Source: Lactuca virosa | Taxonomy: Eukaryota > Streptophyta > Magnoliopsida > Asterales > Asteraceae | Assembly (NCBI GenBank): GCA_928212115.1 | Contig: CAKMRJ010005745.1 | Location: forward strand, 78,127,871-78,191,870 | Direction of reading: 5' to 3' | Length of the DNA stretch: 64,000 nucleotides | Part shown: positions 20,307-32,541 of the stretch, piece after piece | Position numbering within the stretch: the first letter of the stretch is position 1 | Layout: every line of letters starts with the position of its first letter | Notes under the pieces: generated by a model | Database searches by the model: none | Told to the model about the DNA's origin: nothing | Seen by the model: the letters and a program-made list of their open reading frames with translations, nothing else | Made by a program: the position numbers and the translations under genes

Positions 20307-23142
20307 TTGTGATGTCTTCCCATTTACCCATGGGTACAGGTAAAGGTTCTAAACTCTCATACGGTTTCTGATGTTGTGCCTTAACTCTTGCACAAGTTAC
20401 ACACTCGGCCACATACTTTGCAACATCGAGCTTCATCGTCGGCCACCAGTAGTAGGGTTTTAGGTCCCTATACATTTTAGTGCTACCGGGATGAATCGAG
20501 TACATGGTCTTGTGAGCTTCTTCGATCAGAAGATCTCTTATTTCTCCCGTCTTAGGTACCCAAATCCGATCTTGGAATACCTTCAGTCCTTGACGGTTTG
20601 TACCGAATACCAACGTCCTTCCCAAACGTTGTTCCTTTCGGTCATTCTTTTCTGAAGCTTCTTCTTGAGCTTTCTTGATACTTTCCACAATTGTCGAGAC
20701 AACTGCTATTCTCAACGCCCTTGGCCTTTTTATTTCAAGATTGACTTTTCGACTTAGAGCATCAGCAACAACATTTGCTTTACCAGGGTGGTAAAGTATC
20801 TCGCAGTCGTAGTCCTTGAGTAACTCAAGCCAGCGTCGTTGCCTCATGTTCAACTCCTTCTGATTAAAGAGATACTGGAGACTCTTATGATCAGTAAAAA
20901 GTTTGCACTTCGTTCCATAGAGGTAATGCCTCCATATCTTTAGAGCAAAAACTACCGCTGCCAACTCCAAATCGTGAGTGGGGTGGTTCTTTTCGTGCTC
21001 CTTCAATTGTCGAGATGCGTATGCTATCACCTTTTCTCTTTGGGTTAGAACACAACCCAACCCGACTCCAGATGCGTCACTGTAGACCGCGAAGTCTTCA
21101 ACTCCATCGGGTAGAGAAAGAATCGGTGCTTCACATAACTTCTTCTTTAGCTTCTTGAATGCTTCTTCGTGTTTCTCACTCCATGTATAAGTAGCTCCTT
21201 TGTGGGTCAAAGCTGTCAATGGAGCAGCTATCGAATGAAAGCCTTGGATAAATCGTCGGTAGTATCCGGCTAATCCTAGAAAGCTCCGAATCTCCGTGGG
21301 ACTCTTTGGACGTTCCCACTTCATTACAGCTTCGATTTTTGCTGGGTCAACCATTATCCCCTCCTGGTTAACCACATGACCCAAGAATTGGACTTCTCGG
21401 ATCCAAAAATCACACTTAGAGAACTTTGCATATAGTTTCTCCTTCTTCAAGACTTCCAACACTTCTCGTAGATGTTGGCCATGCTCCTCTTGGCTTTTCG
21501 AGTAGATGAGAATGTCGTCGATGAACACTATCACGGATTTATCGAGGAATGGTTTACAAACCCTGTTTATCAGATCCATGAATGCTGCTGGAGCATTGGT
21601 TAGTCCAAATGACATAACCAAGAACTCGTAGTATCCATATCTCGTTCTGAATGCAGTCTTTTCGATATCCTGCTCTCTCACCTTCAGCTGATGATATCCT
21701 GACCTAAGATCGATCTTTGAGAAATAGCTCGAACCTTGAAGCTGATCGAATAGGTCATCAATCCTTGGCAATGGATACTTGTTCTTCACCGTTGCCTTGT
21801 TCAGCTCTCGGTAGTCTATACACATTCTCATGCTTCCGTCTTTCTTCTTCACGAATAGCACCGGAGCTCCCCAGGGTGATGAACTAGGTCGAATGAAACC
21901 GTTGTCCAATAACTCCTGAAGTTGCGTCATAAGCTCTTTCATCTCCGTCGGTGCTAATCGGTAATGTGCTTTCGCTATTGGTGTTGTACCTGGTAACAAA
22001 TCTATTCTGAACTCTACTTGTCTATCAGGTGGTAATCCGGGAAGATCTTCGAGAAAGACTTCCGGATAATCACATACGATCGGTATGTTCTGCACCTCCT
22101 TCTTTTCCTTCTTAGCATCGATAACAAACGCCAAATATGATGCGCATCCTTTGGACAAACATTTTTTGGCTTTCATCAGGGAGATGATCCCAGAATTTAC
22201 TCGGCGTTTGTCCCCGTACACCATAAATGACTCTTTTCCGGGTGGGTTTACCCTTACTATCTTCTTTCGGCATTGAATCTCAGCATCGTTGGCGCTAAGC
22301 CAATCCATTCCCAAAACGATGTCGAAACCGTTCAATTCTATGGGTAACAACTCTTCATGGAATTCGTTTCCGTTTAGGTTGATGACGATGTTCTTAATAC
22401 GATTACTAACAGGTATGAACTTGCCACTGGCAACTTCTACAATTAGGGCGTCATCAAGTTTTTCTATAGGCAATGCTAATTTTCCTCCAAATCTATGCGA
22501 TACAAAGGAATAGTTTGCTCCCGAATCAAATAGTATATTGGCAGGTAATCCATTTACAAGAAAGGTACCTGAAGCGACGTCTGCGGTCTTCTTCGCAGCC
22601 TCGAGCGTCATCTGGAAGGCTCTTGACTTCGGCTTCGGTGGAATGTTGGGTCTTCCTGCCTCCTTCTTCTTCGGGCAGTCCCTCAAAACGTGCCCTTCTT
22701 CATTACACCCATAACATGCCTTCTGGGTGAGGGTGCATTCATTGGCATAGTGCCCAGGCTTTCCGCATTTGAAACAAGTGACCCCTCCGTCACACTTCCC
22801 AGAGTGCTTCTTCTTGCATTTGTCACACCACTTCGCTTCTGATCCTCCTCCTCTCAACCCAGATTTCGAGAATTTACTCTTCTTTCCGGACCTCGAGGAT
22901 CCGTCAAATTTCCTTTTCTCACCAACCTCGGCCCTCTCCAGACCCCTTTCTTTCTGCTGGGTCTCCACATTCTTAGCCGCTCGAACAGCTAATTTCAGAG
23001 TGGTTGCCATCTTGACTGTTGGGCTATAGTCGGCTGGCAGTCCATTTGCGAACTTCTCAATTTTGGAAAGTTCGGTTGGCACTAAGTATGGAAACAACTT
23101 CATCTTTTCTGTGAATGCAGCAGCATAGTCGTCGATGCTCAT
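20290..23142 (-). pseudogene. G2 gag end, protease, RT, RNase H and integrase N-terminus
   Basis: 950 codons. By residue: the rest of the gag domain (1-60); zinc-binding [12 protein letters not shown] (106-117) and two CCHC knuckles (123-136, 143-156); aspartic protease DSG (206-208); reverse transcriptase about 375-590 with the catalytic FIDD at 540-543; RNase H with D689, E726, D751 and D794; integrase zinc finger H877, H885, C914, C917. It ends in an out-of-frame tail after GKWEDIT because of the frameshift near 20300. All catalytic residues visible here are intact, which points to recent loss of function. The start at 23142 is not a real initiation site. It follows the first frameshift. 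Confidence 0.95.
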
Positions 23143-23801
23143 TCTTCTTCCTTCTTCTTCAAGTTTTGGAACTCATTGTTCAGATCAATTAGATCTATCT
23201 CTGAACAGTACTGCGCCTTCAGTTGTTCCAAGAACTCATCCCATGACATTTTCAGAGCTTCTCCTCGCGGCATTGTATCCGCCAATAGCTTCCACCAGCT
23301 CAAGACTCCAGTTTTCAATTGTCTCACAGCGAAGACGGTCTTCTGCTTCTCACTGCACTCGCAGCTCTCAAACACCATCTCCATCTCGGAGATCCAATCC
23401 ATAATCTCAACAGGCTTTGGGCTTCCTGAGAGACTTGGTGGTTTCGCACCAAAGAAATTCTTGTACATCCACCCATCCTTGTTGTTTCTCCTCTCCGGGC
23501 CATCCCTTTGCTCAGCTTGAGTCCCTACTTGACTCACTTGGCGGCTGTAGTTCCCTTCCTCATATTGCTCGGGAATTGGCTCGGTCGGCTCAACATGTAT
23601 GGTAGGTTCGTCCCTATTCTCTTGCATTATTTGCCTCATTTCTTCCCTTTGTTCAGCTAACATAGCCCGCATCATGGCTTGTACTCCAGCCATGGTGATC
23701 GGCTCAGGTGCAACATCTACTACGACTGGTATTTGCTGTATCACTGGGGGTTGATTTCTGTTCCCATTTGCATTCACGTTTCCGCTACGGGTCCTTGCCA
23801 T
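23139..23801 (-). pseudogene. G2 gag N-terminal part
   Basis: 220 codons starting MARTRSGNVNANGN, the same start as E gag (63913). The retrotransposon gag domain begins at about residue 110 (W..K.FFGAKPPSL, then MDWISEMEMVF and LSWWKLL). The frame ends at a stop in a GAA-rich stretch, overlapping the next frame by four bases (ATGA, 23139-23142). The break falls inside the gag domain, so a one-base indel is more likely than programmed recoding. Confidence 0.9.
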
Positions 23802-24130
23802 CTTGATCTATACACCGAATAAGGTGAATTTAGATCTTTATTCAGGATAGTCGTTTTAAATCGTACTTATCACTCCGAAACGTTTACATGTTAGTTCTAA
23901 TATCGTAGTCGTACGTTTAGAATCCTAAACACATAAGGTTTCCAGATCCGGTCGACAACATACCATAGATCCGAACAAATAATAGCATGTCAGGCACAAA
24001 GCATTTAGCACATAAAAGCATTTTAGGCACAATTCCTAAAATAAGCTAGTGCTCACACCTCACAATCATCGCTTAGCATTCTAAGATTAAGTCTAGAAAT
24101 TCTACAAATTCCTAGTTCGCTTAAACTAAT
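23802..24130 (-). other. G2 leader between PBS and gag
   Basis: About 330 bp with no ORF. It matches the leader of E (63585-63912) in phrases such as ccttatgtgtttaggattc and aacatgtaaacg. Confidence 0.7.
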
Positions 24131-24142
24131 GCTCTGATACAA
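24131..24142 (-). other. Primer binding site of G2
   Basis: On the minus strand ttgtatcagagc, one mismatch from tggtatcagagc, the complement of the initiator-Met tRNA 3' end. One base from the 5' LTR. Confidence 0.85.
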
Positions 24143-24143
24143 C

Positions 24144-26559
24144 TGTGACATCCATTTCATTCACACGGCCAGAAAGACCGATTTTGTTTTTGTTTATGCT
24201 TGTTTGAAAAATCAGAGTAACATTTTAAATAAAAGTGTTGCGGAATTTGTCCCAAAACAAAATATGATAAAAATTTATCAAAAGCATTTCCAAGGAAATG
24301 TATTTCATTAAAAGACTCGGGATGTCATGTTCGATACAGATCAAAAGCATAAACAGTACAATATAAGCCTTACTACATTATTTCATATCTAGAGGCCTAT
24401 ATCCGTAATCCCTCATCCAAAACATCACATCTATGCTCGAGCGCCACTACCTGTAATACATGAAACTGAGTGGGTCAGGCTTGGGAGCCTGGTGAGCACA
24501 TAGGGTTTTCAACCCACAATAAATAAGTTTATTAAATTCATCAATCAACAATAACCCGATTACCCGTTCCCGTTATCCTCACTTTACGTCCCTAAACACC
24601 TATCATAAGGGACCTAGCCTAAGGATCATCATCGGGATGGACACTACTGCTAAGGGGGTTCCTCAGCAATAAATGTCCTAAAGGCAACCATGAGGGGGAT
24701 GGAGTACACCGGTGAACACATCGTTCACAAACACCTACAGGTTGCGAGCCTACTAGCGTTCCACTGGACTGTCTAGAAGAGTCCGTGGTCGTCATCTATA
24801 CTCCGCTAGATGACTGGATCACCAACAACATCGAGGCCTCTCATCATTTTATCACAGTTCGTCTTATTACATCTACCCATGTTTTACCCCAACATTTTTG
24901 TAGATATAAAATACATATAGAGTTTAAATCATGAAAAACGTGTATAAAATCATTCATCCAACATAGACAGCAAGTATTCAGATAATATGCACACATAGCA
25001 CGTAATTTATATAAAATACTTCATATCTATGTGTAAGATGAAAGTAACTATGCACTCACCTGATTAGGTGGTGACTATGTACTCGAACAACACTTCGTTA
25101 TCTCAAAACAATTTTTCCTTGATCAAAACCTAGTATTAATACCACTAGAGTTTAGTTTTAACGTTAACCGCGACTAATTAATAGTCTGGCTATTATTATT
25201 ATTATATAAGCGTTAACTAACACTCAATATAACTCATAATAATAGCCCAAATAATTATTTTAAGGACCTAATAACATTACTATAATTATTTAAAAGTTAT
25301 ATTAAAAATTGCGTAAGCGTAGCTCACTTACAGCGGATTTTAAAGAAAACCGGGCTTTGCTCGGAGCAGCATTTCCGAACCGAAAGACCCTTTTTCTCGG
25401 GACTCCGGGAGCCTCGGGGCTTCCTTAGGGTGCTAGGGGATCTCCTAGGCTTAGGGGAGGTTTAAAACCCTTAGAGAGAGAAATTTATTTAGAGAGAGAA
25501 AGAAAATGGTGTGAAAAACCCGGAGACCCTCGTATCTATTTATAGGGGGCGAAGCCTCTCGGTTACGCTGGGCGTCCAGCAGTCTACGCGGGGCGTAGGC
25601 TTCGGATAAGGGTGCCAGGCGGATCCAGCTGTCTCGCATTTGGAAAAGATAAGAACCGAAGTACGCTGCGCGTACTTGGCCTCGGACGCGGGGCGTATGC
25701 GAGAACGACGTGTCCTTCATCCGAAGCGAGCCGTGACCAGCAAGCGACGGTCCAGATTATGCCACGTCATCAATCGAGCAACAAATTTCGCAAATTTGAG
25801 TCTAAACTTTAAAAATACGTATCTTTCACATACGAGCTCCTTTTTCGACGTTCTTTATATCCACGCGTAGGCGGGAACGCACTCTACAACTTTCGTTTAG
25901 ACTCCGTCTGCTAATTTTTACTTTATTTTAAAAGTTATATTTTAACAGGCCGGGACAGGATTGGTCCGTTAAAAATTCATAACTTCTTCATCCGACGTCC
26001 GTTTTTGTCTGTCTTTTTATCGTTATGCTACTATTAACGAGATCTTCGATTATCGTTTAGGTTGTGTCGGCTAAAAACCGCTCGATCTAAAAAAATCATA
26101 ACTTCCTCATACGAAGTCAGATTTAGGCGTTCTTTTTATGGACGCTCTCGGTTTAACGTTTTCTACGACTTTCGTTTGGATCGCTAAGGCTAAAACTCGC
26201 TCTATTGTAAATTCACTATTTACGCTTCCCGGTATCGTGTCGATTTCATCACGAAACTTCGACGGGTCATAACTTCTTCGTTATAACTCGAATTTCGGCG
26301 TTCTTTATATCTCCGGAATCCTTGTTTCGACCACTAAAACTTTATGTAAAGATATAGGGCTTATCTCATACTTTTATTTTGACGCTTATTTTTATTATTT
26401 ATTAATTATACATTTATAATTAAATATTAAGCACATAAATTCACATAATTCACAAAATAATCAAATATTTCATCTTTATTACTTCAAAAAGAGTTACAAT
26501 AGTTGACCTAGACTATTACATCGTCTGAAAATGTTTAGCCCTGAAACCCGGGCGTTACA
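24144..26559 (-). repeat. G2 5' LTR (2416 bp)
   Basis: Same ends as the 3' LTR. TATA box at about 25535-25544. Inverted repeats at 25584-25598 and 25661-25675 (gtacgctgcgcgtac). Possible intron 24451-25059 with GTGAGT donor and ATTACAG acceptor. It lacks a short segment near 26090 that the 3' LTR has. Confidence 0.95.
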
Positions 26560-26578
26560 ATTACTTTCCTACAATAAT

Positions 26579-27839
26579 CTAAGGACAATTTAAATCAAAT
26601 GTGTTGTCGAAATCAAAATTACGATACACTCTTTCGTTCTGTGACCCGCTTCCGGATGCCAATTCATCAGTCATTATGCCATTTTTTGTTGATTTTTTCC
26701 TCCCCCTAGATCCGCTCCCCGAACCCCTACCCGTACAATCGTTCCACGTGTGTCCAAATTGACCGTATGTAGAACATTCTTGTCGTATGGGACGCTCACC
26801 TTGCCACAAAATACAGTCAATGTTTCTTGGCCTACCCGACTGACGTCTCTCCATTATGGATGGCTTCATAATCATCAAAGCATCGGGGATCTCCCGCTCA
26901 GATGGACTTGGCAAAGGGTTCACACACTCCTCGTATGTTTTCCTCAGTGTCTCTGTAAAGTTAGCTTTTAAAGCAAATTCCGAACAGTCTTCGTTACGGT
27001 TAATTGTGAGCACTTTTTTGACATGGCCATAAGGTAAACCATCTATTTGACACCGCCTACATGTACAGGTTCTTTGTTGGAAATCAACAATGACACTTTT
27101 GTGAGTAGAGCTTTTCACTTCAAATCTACTATTTAAGATAGGGTACACCATCCAATTATTACAAGCATTCTTATTTGCTTGTATAATCATATCAGCCCAT
27201 GGGGTGAGTGTTTTTTTGCTTCAGCTAAAAAAATAGACATAATTTCATAATATCATATGAGTAGTAAAATAACATTTCAAATACTATTATATGTATAATA
27301 TTAGTACCTGCAACATTACGTTTCTGAAAACTCCATTGTTGCATTGTTGCACGAAAATACTCAATCAACATCAATATTGGCATCTTTCTTGCAGATCTGG
27401 ACATTGAATTTATCGACTCCGTACTATTTGATGTCATAAGAAAATACTGATTCCCTGGAAAATGTGCACTGGCCCATCTTTCTGGATTGATGTTTTGTAG
27501 GTATTCCCATACACGATCATTTACCTTTTTTATTTTTCATCCCATTATCGAATTTTCTAATAGTATAGGCTTTGCATGTATCCCAAAATAATATGTGTAT
27601 TGTAGCGCTGCTTCCAAATTTTGCTGAAATGTTGAAATACAAATGGATACCACATATTCCATGATGGGCATGAGGAAATATATTTGCAATTGACGTCGGT
27701 ATGGATGGAGCCCTATCAGATATGAATGTAAGGTCCTCCACATTGCCTATACATTCATGTAGTTTTCGAAGGAACCAGGACCATGTCTCCGTACATTCAC
27801 TTTGGTATATGACATAAGCAACAGGCATGATTTGGTTTT
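26579..27839 (-). pseudogene. MULE4 transposase, 3' portion
   Basis: The C-terminal two thirds of a MuDR-type transposase. From the right: core segment (QNQIMPVAYVIYQSE, FISDRAPSI with the catalytic Asp, HAHHGICGIHLYFNI, CKAYTIRKFDN), a frameshift in an A-run near 27530, a YFLMTSNSTESINS block, an intron near 27200-27320, a SWIM-like region and a C-terminal knuckle. The SWIM finger reads CTCRRCQIDGLPYGH, so its third Cys is Tyr. The zinc knuckle reads CSTYGQFGHTWNDC, so its second Cys is Tyr. The natural stop is at 26579-26581. The gene is cut at 27839/27840 by element A and resumes at 53231. Confidence 0.88.
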
Positions 27840-27844
27840 GACCG

Positions 27845-29693
27845 TGTAACATCCCAAGTTTTGTCATTTGTACTCCATCGGGATGGAAGGGTAAAGCCAT
27901 GAAGAGTGTAAGGGCTAGATTGTAATTTTGGGACTAGGAGGAGTACGATGCGCGTACTAGGGCGCACCCTGGTACGCTAGGCGTGCACTTGTGTGTGCTG
28001 CGCATACTCATAACAGAAGGAAACCCTAATATCTCGGGTTGGAGGCTATATAAACATCCTTATGGCTCATTTTCTCTCCTCCTTCTCAGCCTCCATCTTC
28101 TATAAACGTCCCGAAACCCTAGTTCTTGTGTGTGAGAGTGAGTTGGTGGGTATTTTGAACTCTTGAAGGTGAAGCCATTGCAACAAATAGTTGAAGAAGG
28201 AGGTTGGCTTGTAAATCTGAAGTTGTGTTGTGCCCTAGAAGCTCCAGAAGGTAAAAAGCTTCAAACTTTATGCTTGTAGGTCATAGATCTAGCCTTTCTA
28301 GCATTATGGAACCATTTCTTGTCCCAAAAACCCCAATATGGTCCATGATGCATTTTGGACGAGATAAGTTGTCCTTTCTGGACCTTGAAGAGGTCTTAAG
28401 TGATAAAAATGAGGTCCCAATGGCTTAAGATGTCCCATGAATGTAGTAGAAGGGTCTTAATGGATTAAGACCTTGGATTAAGAGCTTTCTGGACGTCGAA
28501 AGTGATAAAGTTTGAGACTTTATGAGTCCTAGGCACATTTGGTCACTGGATCTGGAGTTTGGGCTTAAGTGCTTTAGCCATTAAGCACTTATTAGGGTTT
28601 TGGTGAAACCCAACGTACGCCCATCGTAAAGTTCTGTACACCCAGCGTACTTGTTCAATGACCCCGTTTTCCATTCAATGCGAGACTCGTGTACGCCCCA
28701 TGTAGCCTTGGGGGTACACCCAGCGTACGCCTTCTGTGGACTTTTGGTGATTTGGGCTTTGGGTTTGGGCTACTTTTTGGGCTAGTAGGGTTTGGGCCTT
28801 GCTGGACTTTCTGAGTAGATATGTTTTGGAGCAGTTTGGTCATAATGGATCGTGGGGTTAAGCCCAATAAGGAAGTTGGGCCCAATTTACTAAATTGGGC
28901 CAATAATGGGCCTTACATAAAGACTTTCAAGGCTGTGTACTTGGAATTTTGGCCTTGGCCCAATAAAAGAGAATGGACATGATGGATTGAGTGGACCCTT
29001 AGCCAAGTTTGTTATGTTTTTTAATGACTTGGTAATTATTATGTGATAGTTCGGGACTTCAAGTGAAATAGTGGTTCGCGAGTTCTTTTCTTCATTTCAG
29101 ATCGGCATTGTGAGGTGAGTTATCCTCACTAGATCAACAGGGTCTAAGGCACCAAGGCCGGCCCTCAATATATTTGTATCTGGATTATGGCATGATATGT
29201 TTATTAATTACATCCCGATAGTTAGGATGGTGGTATGTTTATGTTAGTGACCTCGTTTAGGTCGGTATCCTAGTATAAAGGATGATGCTATGTTAGTGAC
29301 CGGTAAGGTCAGTATCCTGGTTATGATGTTGCTATGCTATATGATCTGCTAGATCGGTTTGTTTGTCTATGAACTGTTATGTGATTATCTGTTATATGTG
29401 CACATGGTTGTTTGATTCGGGTTGGGTTGAGGCGGGTCCTGCTTTGTGATGTAGGCCAACATACCCAGGGCGGACCGAATAGACTGCAGACCCGGGAAGG
29501 CACATAGTTAGGCCGAAGGCCTGGCGAGCGGTCCGGATAGGCTGAAGGCCACGAGAGGGCGGTCCAGGTGTGCCGAGGCTCGGAGAGTGGGCCAGATAGA
29601 CTGAAGGTCCGACACGGGCGGTCCAATCAGACTGTAGACTCAGAGAGTGGACCAAGTGGACTGAAGGCCCGGTACGGGCAGACCAGTCACACT
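27845..29693 (+). repeat. A 5' LTR, 3' end deleted
   Basis: Aligns with 51187-52941 and then stops at cacact (29688-29693), where copia2 LTR sequence begins. The last roughly 300 bp, the PBS and the start of the leader are missing. Inverted repeats of the GTACGC class lie at 27943-27957 and about 28614-28730. The TATA-like tatataaa is at about 28047. Confidence 0.88.
29460..29687 (+). repeat. ggtcc-aga-aggctgaaggc minisatellite in LTR A
   Basis: Units of roughly 30-35 bp around the word gcggtccagatagactgaagg. Related blocks occur at 39400-39575, 41280-41490, 44235-44405, 46587-46757, 49555-49740 and 52780-52940, in LTRs and in internal regions alike. Confidence 0.7.
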
Positions 29694-30050
29694 ATATAAA
29701 GGAGGCTTTGGTTCTTGAAATCATACTAGTTGATGTGTGTAAACTAAGAGGGCCGATTTCAAGAAGGTTGTAGCTATTCTCTCAAGTTTTTACAAGTTTG
29801 TGGTGATTTGTGACTTCCATTTGAGGCATCCACATTATTGGTGCTAGGCTCTCAAACTCCAAGCAATCAACTACTACTACAAGGTAAGTAATTATACTAG
29901 CTTTATTTGATTCAAGTACCTCATGCCATGCTAGTTAGGATAAGAACCTTGGAAAAATAATTATTTGCATGTATCTTAGTCAAACATAGATCCAAGGTTT
30001 CTAGGGTTTCATGTACACCATAGGAGTGTTAGAATGCTCAAAACCCATCA
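29688..30050 (+). repeat. copia2 5' LTR remnant
   Basis: Matches the last 363 bp of the 3' LTR (36715-37077) with a handful of differences. It starts within the shared word cacact and ends acccatca. Confidence 0.9.
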
Positions 30051-30051
30051 G

Positions 30052-30063
30052 TGGTATCAGAGC
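30052..30063 (+). other. copia2 primer binding site
   Basis: tggtatcagagc, one base after the LTR: initiator-Met tRNA type. Confidence 0.88.
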
Positions 30064-31530
30064 CTAGGCTTGTTTACTTAATACTTGATGCAAATTACTT
30101 GAAAAACGAAGTTTTTGTTCACTGCACGTATGAACTCGCCGAGTCCATGGGGGGACTCGACGAGTCCATGAAGAATGCATGCTACTTGGCGAGTCTGTTC
30201 ATGCACTCGACGAGTAGAGGCTGCAGTGTCCAGATTTTCGAGTTTTGCTGCTGGAAATGGACTAGAAACATTACCCTAAACTGTTTTGGTGTTATAAAAC
30301 TTGTTTTATATGGTGTAATGTTTATGCTAATCCATTTACAATGGCTATTATCAAAAATTACAAGTTTTATATAAGTTATTTATGATTCTTGAAATTATTG
30401 ATAATCATGTTCTTGAACTTATGAGATTAGATGATCATAGGAATTGTTTGTAACCTCCTTGGTAGTTTAATTCTTGATCATTATGTGTTTTAATGGAGTC
30501 CATAACTTGTCCTCAAGTTATGGAAAACCAAAGGTCACACTTTAATTAAAAACCATTATAAGAACACATGAGTTATAAAAATGAAGAGTCTTCATTTTAA
30601 TACTCAATTAACTCATAAGTTATGAGAAATGTAAAGTTTGAAAGTTTACAAAACTTGCCCTCAAGTTTTGGAACAAGTAAAGTCATATTAAAACTTTAGT
30701 TCCAACCCTTAGAAATTTAATTATTAAAATTCAACCCTTATACTTTGTAATATTATAAGTTAATAATATATATGTATAAGAACAAAGTCGTCTTACCATT
30801 AGTAGGCCTCATTCACGAAGCCGGTCTATAAGGGGGGTATAAGGTTGTTACCTATAAAAATGGCAACTTAATGGGTGCCCATTCTCACCCACCGCTTCCT
30901 TGATCGGTGGAGGGTCGTTAGCCGAAAAGGTAGGACAAGGACTATAATTCTCATTTAAGTATGATGAATATACTAAAGTAACTAAACCTTTATTAAATTC
31001 CCAATCTTAGTTACTTTAGGAAAATGTGAATAAGGTGCTAATCCATGAAATTACACTTTGCACTTTGATTAAGTCGTTAGTGGAGCGTGTGTGGTTAACC
31101 GGCACACTAACCTGGACTTATCAAGGTAGGCAAAGGGTGACTTAATGTTTATCATAGTATCGATGGAGCGTGTGTGGTTAACCGGCACATCGATTGAGGG
31201 GTAATACATTAAGGGTACCAAGTAATTTGCATGGTTACTTCACACCTTGTTTTGTGATCCTCGGCATCCCAGTCACAAAACTTAAAGGGCACACTCGAGA
31301 TTCAAACATGCCATTGAAAAGTTCAATGAATCTCAAAGAATCTAGGAGTTTCTAAACCAAATAAAACCTAATTAAATATTTCGTTTTTCATGGTGGAAAT
31401 TGGTGAATCGTCATTCACCTACCTTCAAATATCTTATAGCTTAGATTACGGCATCCCTCTTCTAAGTTATAAAATATTGTGTTGGGTCCTAGCCTTAATA
31501 TTACATTTGGGTGTTTTATTAAGGACTATC
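30064..31530 (+). other. copia2 leader, non-coding
   Basis: About 1.5 kb without a convincing ORF. It holds four GACTCG-N-CGAGTC-class inverted repeats (30133-30145, 30154-30166, about 30184-30195, 30204-30216), and a 26-bp direct repeat with the palindrome ggttaacc at 31081-31106 and 31164-31189. The rest is AT-rich. Confidence 0.65.
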
Positions 31531-32541
31531 TTTATATCTAATCTAAATAACAATGCTTCTGGCTCAAACCCTACTGGCTCCTTCTCTCTCATAAAATCTT
31601 TGTGGGAGAGTCATCTTTGATGGATCCAACTTTATGGATTAGATCAGAAACATCAGGATGGTCACTCGTTATGAGGACAAAGAATATGTCCTTGATAAGG
31701 AGCTAAAGGAGATTGATGAGTCAACTGCTACTCCAGAGGAGATTGCTGCATTTCAGGCACATGAAAGGGATGCTACTAACGTAGCATGCATCATGATGGA
31801 CACTATGACAACTGAGCTCCAAAAGTCCTATAAGGACCACTACCCTTTTGAGATGTACATGGATTTGATGGACCGCTACCATCAAAGTGCTCGTCAAGAA
31901 AGGTATGAAATTATCTCCTCCATGATAACTACCCGAATGAAGGATGGTGAGACCATCACGGGCCACATGCAGAAAATGCAAAGATTCGTGGACCGTTTGA
32001 AGAAACTAAATGTTGACTTTCCTGAGGAGATGGAAATAGATATCATTTTGCACTCCTTACCTTCATGTTATGATCAATTTAGAATGCCATACCACATGAA
32101 CAGGGAAGAAGTTACAATTAGTAAACTTCAAGGGATTTTAAAGACTGCATGAAGTAGTCTTAAAGGCAAGTCGGGTGTTACTACTCCTCCTACTCCAACT
32201 GCGGCCAATGTCTTGGCATTCAGGCATGGCAAAGGGAAGAAGAGAAAGAACCCTTCTAAGGGTACCAAGGGTAAGACCCTTGAAGGCTCCTCTTCAAGCA
32301 AAACCAAGAAAGGTTTTGTCACTCCTTCTGCTAACCCTAATGAGGCTGAATGCTTCTATTGCCATGAAAAGTCGCACTGGAAGCGAAACTGCCCAAAGTA
32401 CCAGCAAGATGTGAAGGATGGGAAAGTAAAACCCAACCATGCAGGTATATACACTATATTGTCTAATAACTCACCTCATTCTAAGTCTTGGGTCCATATA
32501 CAGGTTTTGGAATTCACATATGTTCTGATTTGCAGGGACTA
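31531..32541 (+). pseudogene. copia2 gag, broken
   Basis: The frame starts before NNNASGSNPTGSFSL. Near 31620 there is a one-base deletion and a TAG where TGG (Trp) fits. The main part (31658-32152) has the copia gag core (ELQKSYKDHYPFEMYMDLMDR, then LHSLPSCYDQFRM). A TGA at 32150-32152 interrupts it, and the frame then shows a Lys-rich stretch and the CCHC knuckle CFYCHEKSHWKRNC (Gly to Ser at the usual Gly). The true ATG is uncertain. This family's gag normally packages the element RNA. Confidence 0.85.

Larger units (their letters stand above)
16788..26559 (-). mobile_element. Complete Ty3/gypsy chromovirus G2
   Basis: Two LTRs in the same orientation (16788-19225 and 24144-26559), a PBS and a PPT, and gag-pol between them on the minus strand. 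It is flanked by the direct repeat ATTAC (16783-16787 and 26560-26564), so the boundaries are exact. Gag-protease-RT-RNase H-integrase-chromodomain order indicates a chromovirus, probably Tekay/Del-like. The polyprotein is split by two one-base frameshifts (near 23140 and 20300), so this copy is likely inactive although little diverged. LTR lengths differ by 22 bp. Confidence 0.96.

Noticed and set aside
22085..23605. Plus-strand frames opposite G2 gag-pol
   Set aside because: Antisense shadows of a coding region with clear domains on the minus strand.
18277..25870. Frames of 66-89 codons within the G2 LTRs
   Set aside because: They occur at the same place in both LTRs, with differing lengths, no domain and no start context. 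Chance frames in GC-rich LTR sequence.
28655..29655. Minus-strand frames in A's 5' LTR (also seen at 52035-52388)
   Set aside because: They lie across LTR promoter and minisatellite sequence, are not conserved in frame between the two LTRs and have no motif.
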